This document shows positions 38,423-47,949 of a stretch of 64,000 nt of DNA, piece after piece. Made by a program: the position numbers and the translations under genes. Source of the DNA: Pontixanthobacter aestiaquae (GTDB lineage Bacteria > Pseudomonadota > Alphaproteobacteria > Sphingomonadales > Sphingomonadaceae). The notes under the pieces are model-generated. The model did not search any database. It was not told where the DNA came from and worked only from the letters and a program-made list of their open reading frames with translations. The DNA lies in contig NZ_WTYZ01000001.1 of NCBI RefSeq assembly GCF_009827455.1, positions 248,001 to 312,000 of the forward strand. Reading direction: 5' to 3'. Position 1 is the first letter of the stretch; every line of letters begins with the position of its first letter.

Positions 38423-39271
38423 TTATTTGGCTTTCTTTGGTTTAACCGCAGACCAGATTTGCTTCTTGGAGAAGTAAGCCAAAATCGTCGCAAACAGCAG
38501 GAACCCGAGAACCGGCCAGCCGGTTTGTTTGCGATCGACCAACGATGGTTCAGCCGTCCAGGTCAGGAATGCGGTGACGTCTTTCGCCATCTGATCTACC
38601 GTTGCCGAAGTACCATCGGCATATGATACCTGATCATCGATCACGATTGGCTGCGCCATCGCGAGATTGAGGTTGGGGAAATACTCGTTGAAGCTCAGGC
38701 CTGGTGGCGTCGAGAAATCAGGGTATTTCGCTTTCAACTCCTCTGATGGCTCGCCATAGCCTGTCAGCAGCGAATAGAGATAAGCAGTACCGTTCGGACG
38801 TGCCTTGGTCATCAAAGAGAGGTCCGGCGGAATCGCATTGTTGTTGCCAGCCGCTGCGGCGATGTCATTCGGATATGGCGATGGGAAGTAATCGATCGGA
38901 GTACCCGGACGCGTAATTGCCTCACCAGTATCCTGATCGATACCCGGCACAGTCCATTCTGCTGCCAGCGCTTTTACTTCGTCTTCATTGTAACCGAGAT
39001 CGGCAAGATCGCGGAACGCGACGAATTTCAGCGAGTGACAAGCGGCGCAAACCTCTTTGTACACCTGATAACCGCGCTGCAATTGCGCCTTATCCCATTT
39101 ACCAAAAGCACCGTCATGCGCGAAAGAAACGTCTTTCGGCTCTTTATGAAATTCATACTCGGCTGCGCCAACCTTCTCTTCAGTCGCGAAATTATACGCG
39201 CCAACAGCGAAGGACCAGAGGACGACGACAGTGAAGCCGATGCCGATTAGGAAACCACCAATACGGATCAT
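38423..39271 (-). CDS. petC: Cytochrome c1 of the bc1 complex
   Basis: This 282-residue subunit carries one covalent haem at CAACH (Cys75, Cys78, His79). It has an N-terminal membrane/signal segment and a C-terminal membrane anchor (WPVLGFLLFATILAYF). It passes electrons from the Rieske protein to cytochrome c in the periplasm. It is the last gene of petABC. Confidence 0.95.
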   Translation of the reverse strand: MIRIGGFLIGIGFTVVVLWSFAVGAYNFATEEKVGAAEYEFHKEPKDVSFAHDGAFGKWDKAQLQRGYQVYKEVCAACHSLKFVAFRDLADLGYNEDEVKALAAEWTVPGIDQDTGEAITRPGTPIDYFPSPYPNDIAAAAGNNNAIPPDLSLMTKARPNGTAYLYSLLTGYGEPSEELKAKYPDFSTPPGLSFNEYFPNLNLAMAQPIVIDDQVSYADGTSATVDQMAKDVTAFLTWTAEPSLVDRKQTGWPVLGFLLFATILAYFSKKQIWSAVKPKKAK

Positions 39272-39292
39272 GATCTGTTCTCTCTCTCGTCC

Positions 39293-40585
39293 TCAGGCCT
39301 TGACCGCATCAGATGCGGGCAGCTTGGCATCATCATCGGTGCCAAGCACTGCTTCTGTGATCGAATACGGAAGCGGTTCAGGCTTCTCGATCGAAGAAAT
39401 CAGCGGCAGGAACACCAGGAAGTGCAGGAAGTAATATGCGGTCGCGATCTGGCTGAGCATCACATAGGGTTCTTCAGCTGGCGCACCGCCACATATGAAC
39501 AGCACAACCATGCACGGGATCAGACCGAACCAGAAGAACTTGCGGAACAGCGGGCGGTAATGGCCCGAGCGCACCGGCGACTTGTCGAGCCATGGCAGGA
39601 AGAACCATACCAGAATCGATGAGAACATCGCGAGGACGCCCCACAGCTTGGCCGACAGAATGAAGTCCACAGTGAACGCCCGCAAGATCGCGTAGAACGG
39701 GAAGAAGTACCATTCAGGCAGAATATGCGCCGGCGTCGCAAGTGGGTTCGCCTCGATATAATTATCCGCATGTCCAAGAATATTCGGCACGAAGAATACC
39801 AGACTGAGATACAGGATCAGCGCAACGCCCAGTCCGAAGCCATCTTTCGCGGTGTAATATGGGTGGAACGGAAGCGTATCGCTTTCCTTCTTTACCTCCA
39901 CACCGGTCGGGTTTGAAGAGCCTGGGATGTGCAGCGCCCAAACGTGCAGGATCACAACACCCAAGATCACGAATGGCAGCAAGAAGTGCAGGCTGAAGAA
40001 GCGGTTGAGAGCGGCATTATCAGGCGCATAACCACCGACCAGCCACACCTGCAGCGGCTCACCGACCAGCGGGATAGCTCCGAATAGTCCGGTAATAACC
40101 TTCGCACCCCAGAAGCTCATTTGCCCCCAAGGAAGCACGTAACCCAGAAACGCCGTCGCCATCATCAGCAGGAAGATAACCACGCCGAGAAGCCAGATCA
40201 TCTCGCGCGGCGCCTTGTACGAACTGTAGAACAATCCGCGGAAGATATGGAAATAGACCACGATGAAGAAGAAGTGCGCGCCGTTCATATGCGCATAGCG
40301 CATCAACCAGCCCCAGTTTACATCGCGCATGATATGCTCGACCTGGAAGAATGCGACTTGCGCATTGGCCGCATAATGCATCGCCAGCACAACGCCGGTG
40401 ACGATCTGCACCATCAGGAAGAAACCGGCGAGAACACCGAAATTCCAGAAATAGCTGAGATTGCGCGGAACCGGATAACCGGCGCCAACTGCGTTATAGA
40501 CCAGACGCGGAAGCGGCAGCTTCTCGTCCAGGAATTTGGTCAAACCGTTTGCCGGTTGATATTCGCGGGCCCAGGGAAAACTCAT
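39293..40585 (-). CDS. petB: Cytochrome b of the bc1 complex
   Basis: This 430-residue integral membrane protein has eight predicted helices, the haem-binding region of the N-terminal half (His pairs around [31 protein letters not shown]) and the [13 protein letters not shown] quinone-site motif. It is the usual alphaproteobacterial length. Confidence 0.96.
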   Translation of the reverse strand: MSFPWAREYQPANGLTKFLDEKLPLPRLVYNAVGAGYPVPRNLSYFWNFGVLAGFFLMVQIVTGVVLAMHYAANAQVAFFQVEHIMRDVNWGWLMRYAHMNGAHFFFIVVYFHIFRGLFYSSYKAPREMIWLLGVVIFLLMMATAFLGYVLPWGQMSFWGAKVITGLFGAIPLVGEPLQVWLVGGYAPDNAALNRFFSLHFLLPFVILGVVILHVWALHIPGSSNPTGVEVKKESDTLPFHPYYTAKDGFGLGVALILYLSLVFFVPNILGHADNYIEANPLATPAHILPEWYFFPFYAILRAFTVDFILSAKLWGVLAMFSSILVWFFLPWLDKSPVRSGHYRPLFRKFFWFGLIPCMVVLFICGGAPAEEPYVMLSQIATAYYFLHFLVFLPLISSIEKPEPLPYSITEAVLGTDDDAKLPASDAVKA

Positions 40586-40602
40586 ATCGTTTCTCTTCTC
40601 AC

Positions 40603-41178
40603 TTACCCGACTTGAATGACGGTTTCAGAGGTGAATGCATATTCCGGCACTACAAGATTAGTCGGTGCAGGTCCTTTGCGGATCCGTCCAGCCGTGTCGT
40701 AATGCGAACCATGGCATGGACAGAAATAGCCGCCATATTCACCCTTAACTTCACCTTCAGCAGCGCCAAGAGGCACACAGCCAAGGTGAGTACAGACGCC
40801 CATGGTCACCAAAATATCGCGGTTACCCTCGAGCGTGCGATCGTTGAGAGATTCTGCATCGCGGAGACTGCCAACATCAACCGCGTTAGCAGCTTCAATT
40901 TCCGCATCGGTCAAGCGCTTCACGAACAATGGCTGTTTCCGGAAGATTGCCTTGATCGCTTGGCCGGGCTCGATGGCGCTCACGTCCACTTCGGTGCTGC
41001 TTTCAGCGAGCACATCTTCCGACGGAGCCATCTGGCTGATCAAGGGAATCAAGATCGAAGCACCACCAACGCCAGCGGCGCTGACCGCCGCAATATTGAT
41101 AAAGTCACGCCGCCGAACACCGTCTTCGCCATGATCCATGGCGGTATCGGGAGTTGCTGTGCCAGTCGTATCAGCCAT
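40603..41178 (-). CDS. petA: Rieske iron-sulfur protein of the bc1 complex
   Basis: This 191-residue protein has a Tat-type signal/anchor (RRRDF at 22-26, followed by a membrane helix) and the two Rieske cluster motifs CTHLGC (129-134) and CPCHGSH (153-159). The ATG at 41178 is preferred to the upstream one at 41223 because AAGG lies just before it and the N-terminus is then normal. It is the first gene of petABC. Confidence 0.94.
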   Translation of the reverse strand: MADTTGTATPDTAMDHGEDGVRRRDFINIAAVSAAGVGGASILIPLISQMAPSEDVLAESSTEVDVSAIEPGQAIKAIFRKQPLFVKRLTDAEIEAANAVDVGSLRDAESLNDRTLEGNRDILVTMGVCTHLGCVPLGAAEGEVKGEYGGYFCPCHGSHYDTAGRIRKGPAPTNLVVPEYAFTSETVIQVG

Positions 41179-41400
41179 TCGCTTACCTTGCCCTGCAACT
41201 GCGCCGCTTACAATGCTGCGCAAATACTGTTTTACCAGCCCGTTCCACGAAAATAGCCCCGCTTAACGGTCAGATAGCGGATGCACCAAAGGAATCCGCC
41301 AATGCCGGTTTGGGCGCGCTGATAGCGGTGATTGGCCGTGCTGCCAACTGCCTTTTTGGCACTATCCATTCAGTTTCGTGCAATGGATGTGACACGCGCG

Positions 41401-42159
41401 TTACGCAGGCAAGCCAATCAGGCTGAACTGGCGGCCATAGTTTGGCTCACCATGATGCGTGGCGCGGCGGTAGGAATAATAGCTCGCCGCATTCGAATAT
41501 GTGTCCAACCCGAGCGGTTCAATAGTTCCCAAGCCCGCTTCGGCGAGGCGGGCGGCTACATACGCTTCCAGATCGAATTGGTGATGTCCGGCTTTGCCCG
41601 CTTCGAAAAATTGTTCATCTTCTGTGGCGAATTGTGAACGAAACCCGTCATCGACTTCATAGCTCGCCTGCGCAATGCACGGGCCGATTGCCGCGCAAAT
41701 CCGACCGGCCACGGCACCCAGACGGGTCATAGCCTCGACCGTTGCTTCGATTACACCTCTATGCGCACCGCGCCAACCGGCATGCGCTGCGCCGACAATT
41801 CCCGCTTCGCGATCAGCGAAGAGAACCGGCGCACAATCCGCGGTAACGATACCGAGTAGCAATCCCGGAGTCTTGGTAACCAGTGCATCGGCTTTCGGAC
41901 GATCGTCCAAAGCCCAAGGCTCCTCGACAATGACGGCTCTTGGGGAGTGGACCTGGTAAAGTGATACCAATTGGGCGTCAGCAAGAACCGCATCCGCAGC
42001 GCGCATTCGGTTTTCAGCTACCGCTGCATCGTCATCCTCCGCACCGAACCCCACATTCAAGCCTGCAATCACCCCCGTTGAGACGCCGCCTTGGCGCCCG
42101 AGAAAGCCATGTGCGATGCCATCGAGGCAGGCCGCACGAACGAGTGCAATATTAGCCAA
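41401..42159 (-). CDS. pgeF: Laccase-domain protein PgeF (YfiH family)
   Basis: This 252-residue protein matches the YfiH/DUF152 family by VHSPRAVIVEEP, ADCAPVLFADREAGIVGAAHAGWRGAH motifs containing the Zn-binding His/Cys residues. Members have been described as purine nucleoside phosphorylases and as a factor protecting peptidoglycan from misincorporated serine. The start overlaps the pepN stop by 8 bases. Confidence 0.88.
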   Translation of the reverse strand: MANIALVRAACLDGIAHGFLGRQGGVSTGVIAGLNVGFGAEDDDAAVAENRMRAADAVLADAQLVSLYQVHSPRAVIVEEPWALDDRPKADALVTKTPGLLLGIVTADCAPVLFADREAGIVGAAHAGWRGAHRGVIEATVEAMTRLGAVAGRICAAIGPCIAQASYEVDDGFRSQFATEDEQFFEAGKAGHHQFDLEAYVAARLAEAGLGTIEPLGLDTYSNAASYYSYRRATHHGEPNYGRQFSLIGLPA

Positions 42160-44818
42160 GGGACCGGGTTACCTGCTCGAACGTATCGCGGGAAAGATTC
42201 TCCGCAGCTTTAATCCTTTCGAGCTCTGCGCGCATCAAATCTGCGCGTCCGGGTTCGATTCTGCGCCAGCGGCCGAGCGGTGATACGAAGCGCGCCGCCG
42301 TTTGTGGATTGATCGGATCGAGTTCGAGAATCAGGTCTGCAATCAGGCGATAACCCTCACCATCAACGGCGTGGAAAGCATGCGGGTTGCCCGCAAACGC
42401 CATATAGAGCGACCGCACCCGGTTCGGGTTGCGGATGGTAAAGTCCTTATGCTGCGCGAGCGCCTTAACATGCTCGATCGCGTTCGGATGAAGCGAGGAT
42501 GCCTGCAGCGCAAACCATTTATCGACCACCAACTCATTGCCGGCATAACGCCGGTGGAAGTCGATCAATGTGTCCGTCCGCGCGGCGGTGCCAAGACCGG
42601 TCAGGACCATCAGCGCGCCTTGGCGGTCGGTCATATTATCCGCCGCATGATATTGTGCCGCAGCGATTTGCGAAGCTCGCTCCGAGTTACCAGCTGCAAG
42701 ATACACCAGCGCCTGGGTTTTTACTTTGCGCGCACCGCGTGAGGTAGCCTCTTGATCATAAGGCACGGCAGAAACGCGCTGGTGCAAGGTGACAAGTGTA
42801 TCCTCGAACCGCGCCCCAAGCCACGCTTTGAGGCCTTCGCGCTCTTCGTGAATGCGCGACGGGTCGGCAACCAATTGCTGCTCCATCAGAAAGGTCAGTC
42901 CGGGAAGCATCATCAGCTCGCCGCGCATCGAATCGTCGAGCATATCATCGCTCAAGACCGCCTCAAACGCCTGCGCGATAGCCAAGCGACCCGTGCCGCG
43001 CGCCGAGTCATCCAGACCATTGCCCGATGCAGCAGTTAAATGCCCGACAACAAGATCCTGCATCGCTTCGTAGCGTGCGAACGGATCGTCATCCCTGGCC
43101 GCCAAGAACACCAGATCCTCGTCAGCAATGTCGCGCTCGATTGTCACCGGCGCAGAGAAACCACGATTGATCGACAAGATCGGTTTCTCTGCAAAACCCT
43201 CAAAGTTGAAACTTTGCTCATCAGTTTTCAGGACGATCAATTGCTCGCCGGAATGCTGGCCACTTACCCGATCAAACATCGCGATCTTGAGCGGGATCGG
43301 CATCGGTTTCTTGCCCGGCTGGTCCGCTGTCGCAGGAACAGTTTGGCGCAGAGTCAGCGTCGCCGTATCGCCCGCATGCGTCAGATCGACCGCGACCTTG
43401 GGGGTACCTGCCTGCGAGTACCATAGGCGGAATTGCGTCAGGTCGAGCCCGGCACCATCCTCCATCGCGGTGATGAAATCTTCGCACGTCGCGGCTTCGC
43501 CATCATGCCGATCGAAATAAAGATCCGTACCTTTGCGGAACGCTTCGGGTCCGCACATTGTGCGCATCATCCGGATGACTTCCGCGCCCTTATTATACAC
43601 GGTCGCGGTGTAAAAATTGGAGATTTCGCGGAAGCTGTCGGGCCGGATCGGGTGGGCCAGCGGGCCACTATCTTCAGGGAATTGAACCGATCGCAAAATC
43701 CGCACGTCCTCGATCCGCTTCACCGCCTCGCCCTGCATATCCTGACTGAACAGTTGATCTCGCAGAACGGTGAAGCCTTCTTTCAGGCTCAGTTGGAACC
43801 AGTCCTGACAGGTGATCCGGTTGCCCGACCAATTGTGAAAATATTCATGCGCGATCACCCCCTCGACACCGTCGAAATCCCCGTCGGTCGCTGTTTCCGG
43901 ATCAGCCAGCACATATTTGGTATTGAAGACGTTGAGGCCTTTATTCTCCATCGCGCCCATATTGAAATCGCTGACCGCTACGATGTTGAACACATCGAGA
44001 TCATATTCGCGGCCGAACACCTCTTCGTCCCATTTCATAGATTTAACGAGAGAGCGCATGGCGTGGCCAGTCCGGTCCAGATCGCCCCCGTCATTTTGGG
44101 CTCGAACATAAATCGCGAGATCGACTTCACGGCCCGACACGGTGGTGAAGCTGTCTGTATTGGCGACCAGATCACCTGCAACCAAGGCAAACAAATAGGA
44201 TGGCTTGGGCCATGGATCATGCCACTCAGCCCAATGTGTGCCGTCACCATTATCGCCCTCGGCAGCTTTGTTCCCGTTCGACAGAAGCACGGGAAAATCA
44301 GCCTTAGGGCCAGTCATCTTGACAGTATACGTCGACAGAACATCAGGCCGGTCAGGGAAGAAAGTGATCCGGCGGAACCCCTCGGCCTCGCATTGGGTAC
44401 AGAGCATCCCGTTGGAGGCATAAAGACCCATTAGCTGGGTATTCGCCGACGGTTCGATTTCGGTGGTGATGGAAATTTCATGTGCATCGCCGGACAAATT
44501 CAACCGCAGATTGTCGCCTTCCATTTCCCAATCGCTGGTTTCTTGGCCATCCACGCGGACAGAAACCGCCGTCAATCCGTCGCCGTTGAGCAAGATGTGC
44601 GCAGAGGCGGCCGCTGCCGGATTGCGCTCTATCTGCAAAGTCGAAACCACGCGGGTGTGTTCGACCCCTAATGCAAACTCCAAATGTGTCGCAGGAAGCA
44701 ACCAAGGGAAAGGAGCATAATCCTTACGGTGAATTACTGGCGGCTGCGCGGGCTCAAACGCTGCGTCGGCCATTTCCGGATTGCCATCCGGCGTGGTGGG
44801 GGTGCGTGCAATATCCAT
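42152..44818 (-). CDS. pepN: Aminopeptidase N
   Basis: This 888-residue M1-family metallopeptidase has the exopeptidase GAMEN motif (GAMENKGLN) and the zinc site HEYFH (324-328) followed by the distant Glu. It trims N-terminal residues from peptides in the cytoplasm. There is no clear ribosome-binding site before the ATG at 44818, and an in-frame ATG lies 15 codons later. It is divergent from the SDR gene across about 50 bases. Confidence 0.94.
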   Translation of the reverse strand: MDIARTPTTPDGNPEMADAAFEPAQPPVIHRKDYAPFPWLLPATHLEFALGVEHTRVVSTLQIERNPAAAASAHILLNGDGLTAVSVRVDGQETSDWEMEGDNLRLNLSGDAHEISITTEIEPSANTQLMGLYASNGMLCTQCEAEGFRRITFFPDRPDVLSTYTVKMTGPKADFPVLLSNGNKAAEGDNGDGTHWAEWHDPWPKPSYLFALVAGDLVANTDSFTTVSGREVDLAIYVRAQNDGGDLDRTGHAMRSLVKSMKWDEEVFGREYDLDVFNIVAVSDFNMGAMENKGLNVFNTKYVLADPETATDGDFDGVEGVIAHEYFHNWSGNRITCQDWFQLSLKEGFTVLRDQLFSQDMQGEAVKRIEDVRILRSVQFPEDSGPLAHPIRPDSFREISNFYTATVYNKGAEVIRMMRTMCGPEAFRKGTDLYFDRHDGEAATCEDFITAMEDGAGLDLTQFRLWYSQAGTPKVAVDLTHAGDTATLTLRQTVPATADQPGKKPMPIPLKIAMFDRVSGQHSGEQLIVLKTDEQSFNFEGFAEKPILSINRGFSAPVTIERDIADEDLVFLAARDDDPFARYEAMQDLVVGHLTAASGNGLDDSARGTGRLAIAQAFEAVLSDDMLDDSMRGELMMLPGLTFLMEQQLVADPSRIHEEREGLKAWLGARFEDTLVTLHQRVSAVPYDQEATSRGARKVKTQALVYLAAGNSERASQIAAAQYHAADNMTDRQGALMVLTGLGTAARTDTLIDFHRRYAGNELVVDKWFALQASSLHPNAIEHVKALAQHKDFTIRNPNRVRSLYMAFAGNPHAFHAVDGEGYRLIADLILELDPINPQTAARFVSPLGRWRRIEPGRADLMRAELERIKAAENLSRDTFEQVTRSLG

Positions 44819-44870
44819 GTTGAGTGATCTAGGGCCTTTCCTTTGCGCGTCCAGTGCCTAGAACGCACTC

Positions 44871-45641
44871 ATGGCACATATGTTCATCTTTGGTCTGGGC
44901 TATACGGCTGCGCGCATTGCCGAGGCGCTGCGGTTTAAAGGCTGGGTCGTTGAAGCAACGGGCAGCGCGGGCGATGTCGACTTTGCCGATGGGGCCGCGG
45001 TCCGCGATGCTTTGACGCGGGCAAGCCATGTTTTATCATCGGTGCCGCCATCGGAAGGCGGCGATCCGGTGCTTGGCCGGTATGGCACTGACATTACGCA
45101 GGAATGGGTCGGCTATCTGTCATCGACCGGGGTCTATGGCGACGCACAAGGCGCATGGGTCGATGAAGGCTCTCCAACGGGCGGAGGGCGCCGCACCGCA
45201 CGGGCAGAATGCGATCAGCGTTGGCTGGATACAGGCGCCCGCGTGTTCCGCTTGCCCGGAATCTATGGTCCCAGTCGCAGCGCATTTGACCGGGTACGCG
45301 AAGGCAAAGCCAACCGCATCGACCTGCCCGGACAAATATTCAGCCGCGTCCATGTCGATGATATCGTGTCGGGAGTGCTGGCGGGGCTTAATGGACCGGC
45401 CGGCGCCTACAACCTTTCTGACAATCTGCCTGCTCCGCAAAATGCTGTGATTGAAGAGGCATGCCAGTTGATGGGTGTCGAGCCGCCGCCGCTGCAAACA
45501 TTGGAGGAAGCCAATCTCTCCGAAATGGCGCTGGGATTTTATTCGGAGAACCGCCGCGTGGCGAACGGCAAAGCCAAGCGCGTGCTTGGCTGGGAACCGC
45601 AATATCCCGACTATCGCTCGGGGCTGCGCAGCTTGCTCTAG
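44871..45641 (+). CDS. NAD(P)-binding SDR-type protein (YeeZ-like)
   Basis: This 256-residue atypical epimerase/SDR protein starts MAHMFIFGLGYTAARIAEAL, with a shortened glycine motif (GLGYTAA), and contains YLSSTGVYGDAQG and a SRVHVDDIVSGVLAG stretch. The reaction is unknown. It is divergent from pepN and its last 4 bases overlap the convergent EamA transporter gene. Confidence 0.78.
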   Translation: MAHMFIFGLGYTAARIAEALRFKGWVVEATGSAGDVDFADGAAVRDALTRASHVLSSVPPSEGGDPVLGRYGTDITQEWVGYLSSTGVYGDAQGAWVDEGSPTGGGRRTARAECDQRWLDTGARVFRLPGIYGPSRSAFDRVREGKANRIDLPGQIFSRVHVDDIVSGVLAGLNGPAGAYNLSDNLPAPQNAVIEEACQLMGVEPPPLQTLEEANLSEMALGFYSENRRVANGKAKRVLGWEPQYPDYRSGLRSLL

Positions 45642-46558
45642 GTCTTGCGCGCACGCAGTGCCAGTACCATACCCGCAAGCGCCAACGCTGCGCCACCGCC
45701 CGCCAGCCATGACCACTCATAGCCTTCGATGAAAGTCGAGATCAGCATCGCCACAGTAATCACCAGGATACTGTTATAGGCGGCGCGGCCCGGACCGATC
45801 TGCCGAACGATGGTGTAATAAAGCGGAAAAGTTACGACAGAACCAGCGAGGCCGAGCCACGCTATCCCCGCCCAATATTGCCAGCGGTCCGGGAAAACCG
45901 GCGGTCCCGCAGTAAACCACGCCAGCGCGAAGTCGATGATGGTTCCGTAGAGCAGCGACCACGAAAGCAAACTAACCATCGGTAGCTTCGCGCCCGTTTC
46001 GTTGGCCTGAATCACATTGGCCACCGATGCCGCCAGAATCCCGCCAATGGCCAGCAACACGCCCAGCCCGACATCTCCGCCAAGCGGCGATAGGCGCGCC
46101 TCGTGCAAGAGCAGCATACTGATCCCAATAAGCGCAACCAAGCTTCCCGCAATGAAGCGTCCGGTCACGCGCTGCCCCAGAAAGATGCGGCCAAAGAACA
46201 CATTCGGGACCATCAGCAAGCCGAACATCACAGCGACCACACCCGAGGTCAGATGCAATTCGGCGCGATAGACGAAATTGAAATTGAGGCAGAACTGGAA
46301 CAGGCCGATCATCAGCGCAAGCATATGCCCCGCTTTTCCGATCTTCAGGCTTTTGCCCATCGCCAGCGCGATAATAAACATCGCGGGGGTCGCCAAAGCA
46401 AAGCGCCACGCAATCGACCAGCTCGCAGGAACGTCGCCGATCTGGCCGGTAATGACATACCAGGTCGATCCCCAGATCAGCGCGACCAGAATAAATGGCA
46501 GCGCGATCTGCGGCCGCAGCAGAGTGTGCGGGGTATCTCCAGCTTCAGCTTGTGTCAT
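45638..46558 (-). CDS. EamA-family (DMT) membrane transporter
   Basis: This 306-residue protein has about ten membrane helices in two EamA repeats (FILVALIWGSTWYV is the usual first helix). The family exports small metabolites, often amino acids. The ATG at 46558 overlaps the stop of the PLP-enzyme gene as ATGA, so the earlier in-frame start at 46612 is not needed. The pairing with an aldolase-like enzyme suggests amino acid handling. Confidence 0.85.
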   Translation of the reverse strand: MTQAEAGDTPHTLLRPQIALPFILVALIWGSTWYVITGQIGDVPASWSIAWRFALATPAMFIIALAMGKSLKIGKAGHMLALMIGLFQFCLNFNFVYRAELHLTSGVVAVMFGLLMVPNVFFGRIFLGQRVTGRFIAGSLVALIGISMLLLHEARLSPLGGDVGLGVLLAIGGILAASVANVIQANETGAKLPMVSLLSWSLLYGTIIDFALAWFTAGPPVFPDRWQYWAGIAWLGLAGSVVTFPLYYTIVRQIGPGRAAYNSILVITVAMLISTFIEGYEWSWLAGGGAALALAGMVLALRARKT

Positions 46559-47562
46559 AATGCCGCGATGGCTTGCGCAAGTTTCATTGCGTGTTCCTGC
46601 GGGGTGTTCCACGCTGCTACCAGCCGCGCTGCATCATCGCCCCAATCGTAGAAATCGAAATTCTGGCTGCGGAGTGTTTCCCGCTCTGCTGGAGTGCAAC
46701 GAAGGAATATCTCGTTCGCCTCCACGGGATGCATCAGGCGCTCTCCGGCGACGCTGGCAATCTCCAGCGCCGCGCTGTTCGCCGTCCGGGCATTATGCAG
46801 CCACACATCGCCATCCAGCATCGCCAGCAATTGGGCTGCCAGATAGCGGCCTTTCGATTGCAAATGTCCCGCTCTTTTGCGGCGATAGCGCGCGACATCT
46901 GCCAGCTCAGTGTCGAAAAACACAATTGCCTCGGCGCTCATTCCGCCATTTTTCACAAATCCGAAGCTTAACGCATCAACCGGACCAGCCGCATCCGCCG
47001 CCGAGCCCCCAAGAAACGCGCATGCATTCGCAAAACGCGCGCCGTCCATATGCAGGCCAAGCCCGCGTTCTTTCGCCAGCTCCGCAATCGCAGCGACTTC
47101 GTCGGGACGGTAAGAACAGCCATATTCGCTCGCCTGCGTGATCGAGATCGCATGCGGCTGCACTTGGTGCACATCGTCGCGGATCGGATCAATCACGGCG
47201 CGGATATCACTGGGCGCCAACTTGGCACTCGCACCCCCCGCGAGCAGCAACTTCGCGCCATGCAGATAGAATCCGGGCGCGCCGCCTTCATCCATTTCGA
47301 TATGCGCTTCGCGGTGGCAGACGACTCCGCCATGCGGTTGTACCATCGCCGAGAGCGCAAGGCAGTTAGCAGCAGTCCCTGTCGCCACCCATAGCACTGC
47401 GCACTCTCTTCCAAAAACCGCGCTGAAAGCTTCGTCCAGTCGCTGCGAAACGGCGTCGCCATCATAGGGCGAATCCGGCGCATCTGCTGCTTTCATTGCG
47501 GCCCAAATCACGGGATGGACCGAAGCGGCATTGTCAGACAGAAATTGCATCGTGGCGCTCAT
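46555..47562 (-). CDS. Threonine aldolase-like PLP enzyme
   Basis: This 335-residue fold type I PLP enzyme resembles low-specificity L-threonine aldolase: HMDGAR (Asp173 region) and the Schiff-base Lys204 in SFGFVKNGGM. It would cleave beta-hydroxy amino acids such as threonine to glycine and an aldehyde. The start is at 47562. It is coupled to the transporter downstream through an ATGA overlap. Confidence 0.85.
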   Translation of the reverse strand: MSATMQFLSDNAASVHPVIWAAMKAADAPDSPYDGDAVSQRLDEAFSAVFGRECAVLWVATGTAANCLALSAMVQPHGGVVCHREAHIEMDEGGAPGFYLHGAKLLLAGGASAKLAPSDIRAVIDPIRDDVHQVQPHAISITQASEYGCSYRPDEVAAIAELAKERGLGLHMDGARFANACAFLGGSAADAAGPVDALSFGFVKNGGMSAEAIVFFDTELADVARYRRKRAGHLQSKGRYLAAQLLAMLDGDVWLHNARTANSAALEIASVAGERLMHPVEANEIFLRCTPAERETLRSQNFDFYDWGDDAARLVAAWNTPQEHAMKLAQAIAAL

Positions 47563-47640
47563 AGTGGAACGCCCTTACGCCACCGGGCGTTGAGTGCAAG
47601 ACTATCCAAACTGTTCACCAATCTATCCAGAGGCAAAAGC

Positions 47641-47949
47641 ATGGCAATCGAAGGACTGACAATTACCCGCCACAAAGATGGCGATGAAGGCGAGTATCAC
47701 GCGCACATCGAAGGGACCGAGGCAATTGGCCGCCTGACGTGGGTGACGCGCTCCCAAAACGGACACACCGCGCGCGTGGCAGAGCATACGCTGGTCCCAC
47801 GCGAAATTGGCGGCCGAGGCGTTGCTTCTGCTCTAGTCGACGCGCTGGTTGCTGACGCGCGCGAACACGGTTTCAAAATCGTCCCGCAATGCTCCTATGT
47901 TGCGAAGAAGTTCGGGCAAAATCCCACATGGGCAGACCTTCGCGTCTAA
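47641..47949 (+). CDS. GNAT-family N-acetyltransferase-like protein (COG2388 type)
   Basis: This 102-residue short GNAT domain has the acetyl-CoA loop region GGRGVASALVDALVADAR. The ATG at 47641 with AGAGG just upstream is the likely start; the longer frame begins in antisense to the aldolase-like gene. The substrate is unknown. Its stop overlaps the convergent PH-domain gene by 4 bases. Confidence 0.75.
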   Translation: MAIEGLTITRHKDGDEGEYHAHIEGTEAIGRLTWVTRSQNGHTARVAEHTLVPREIGGRGVASALVDALVADAREHGFKIVPQCSYVAKKFGQNPTWADLRV

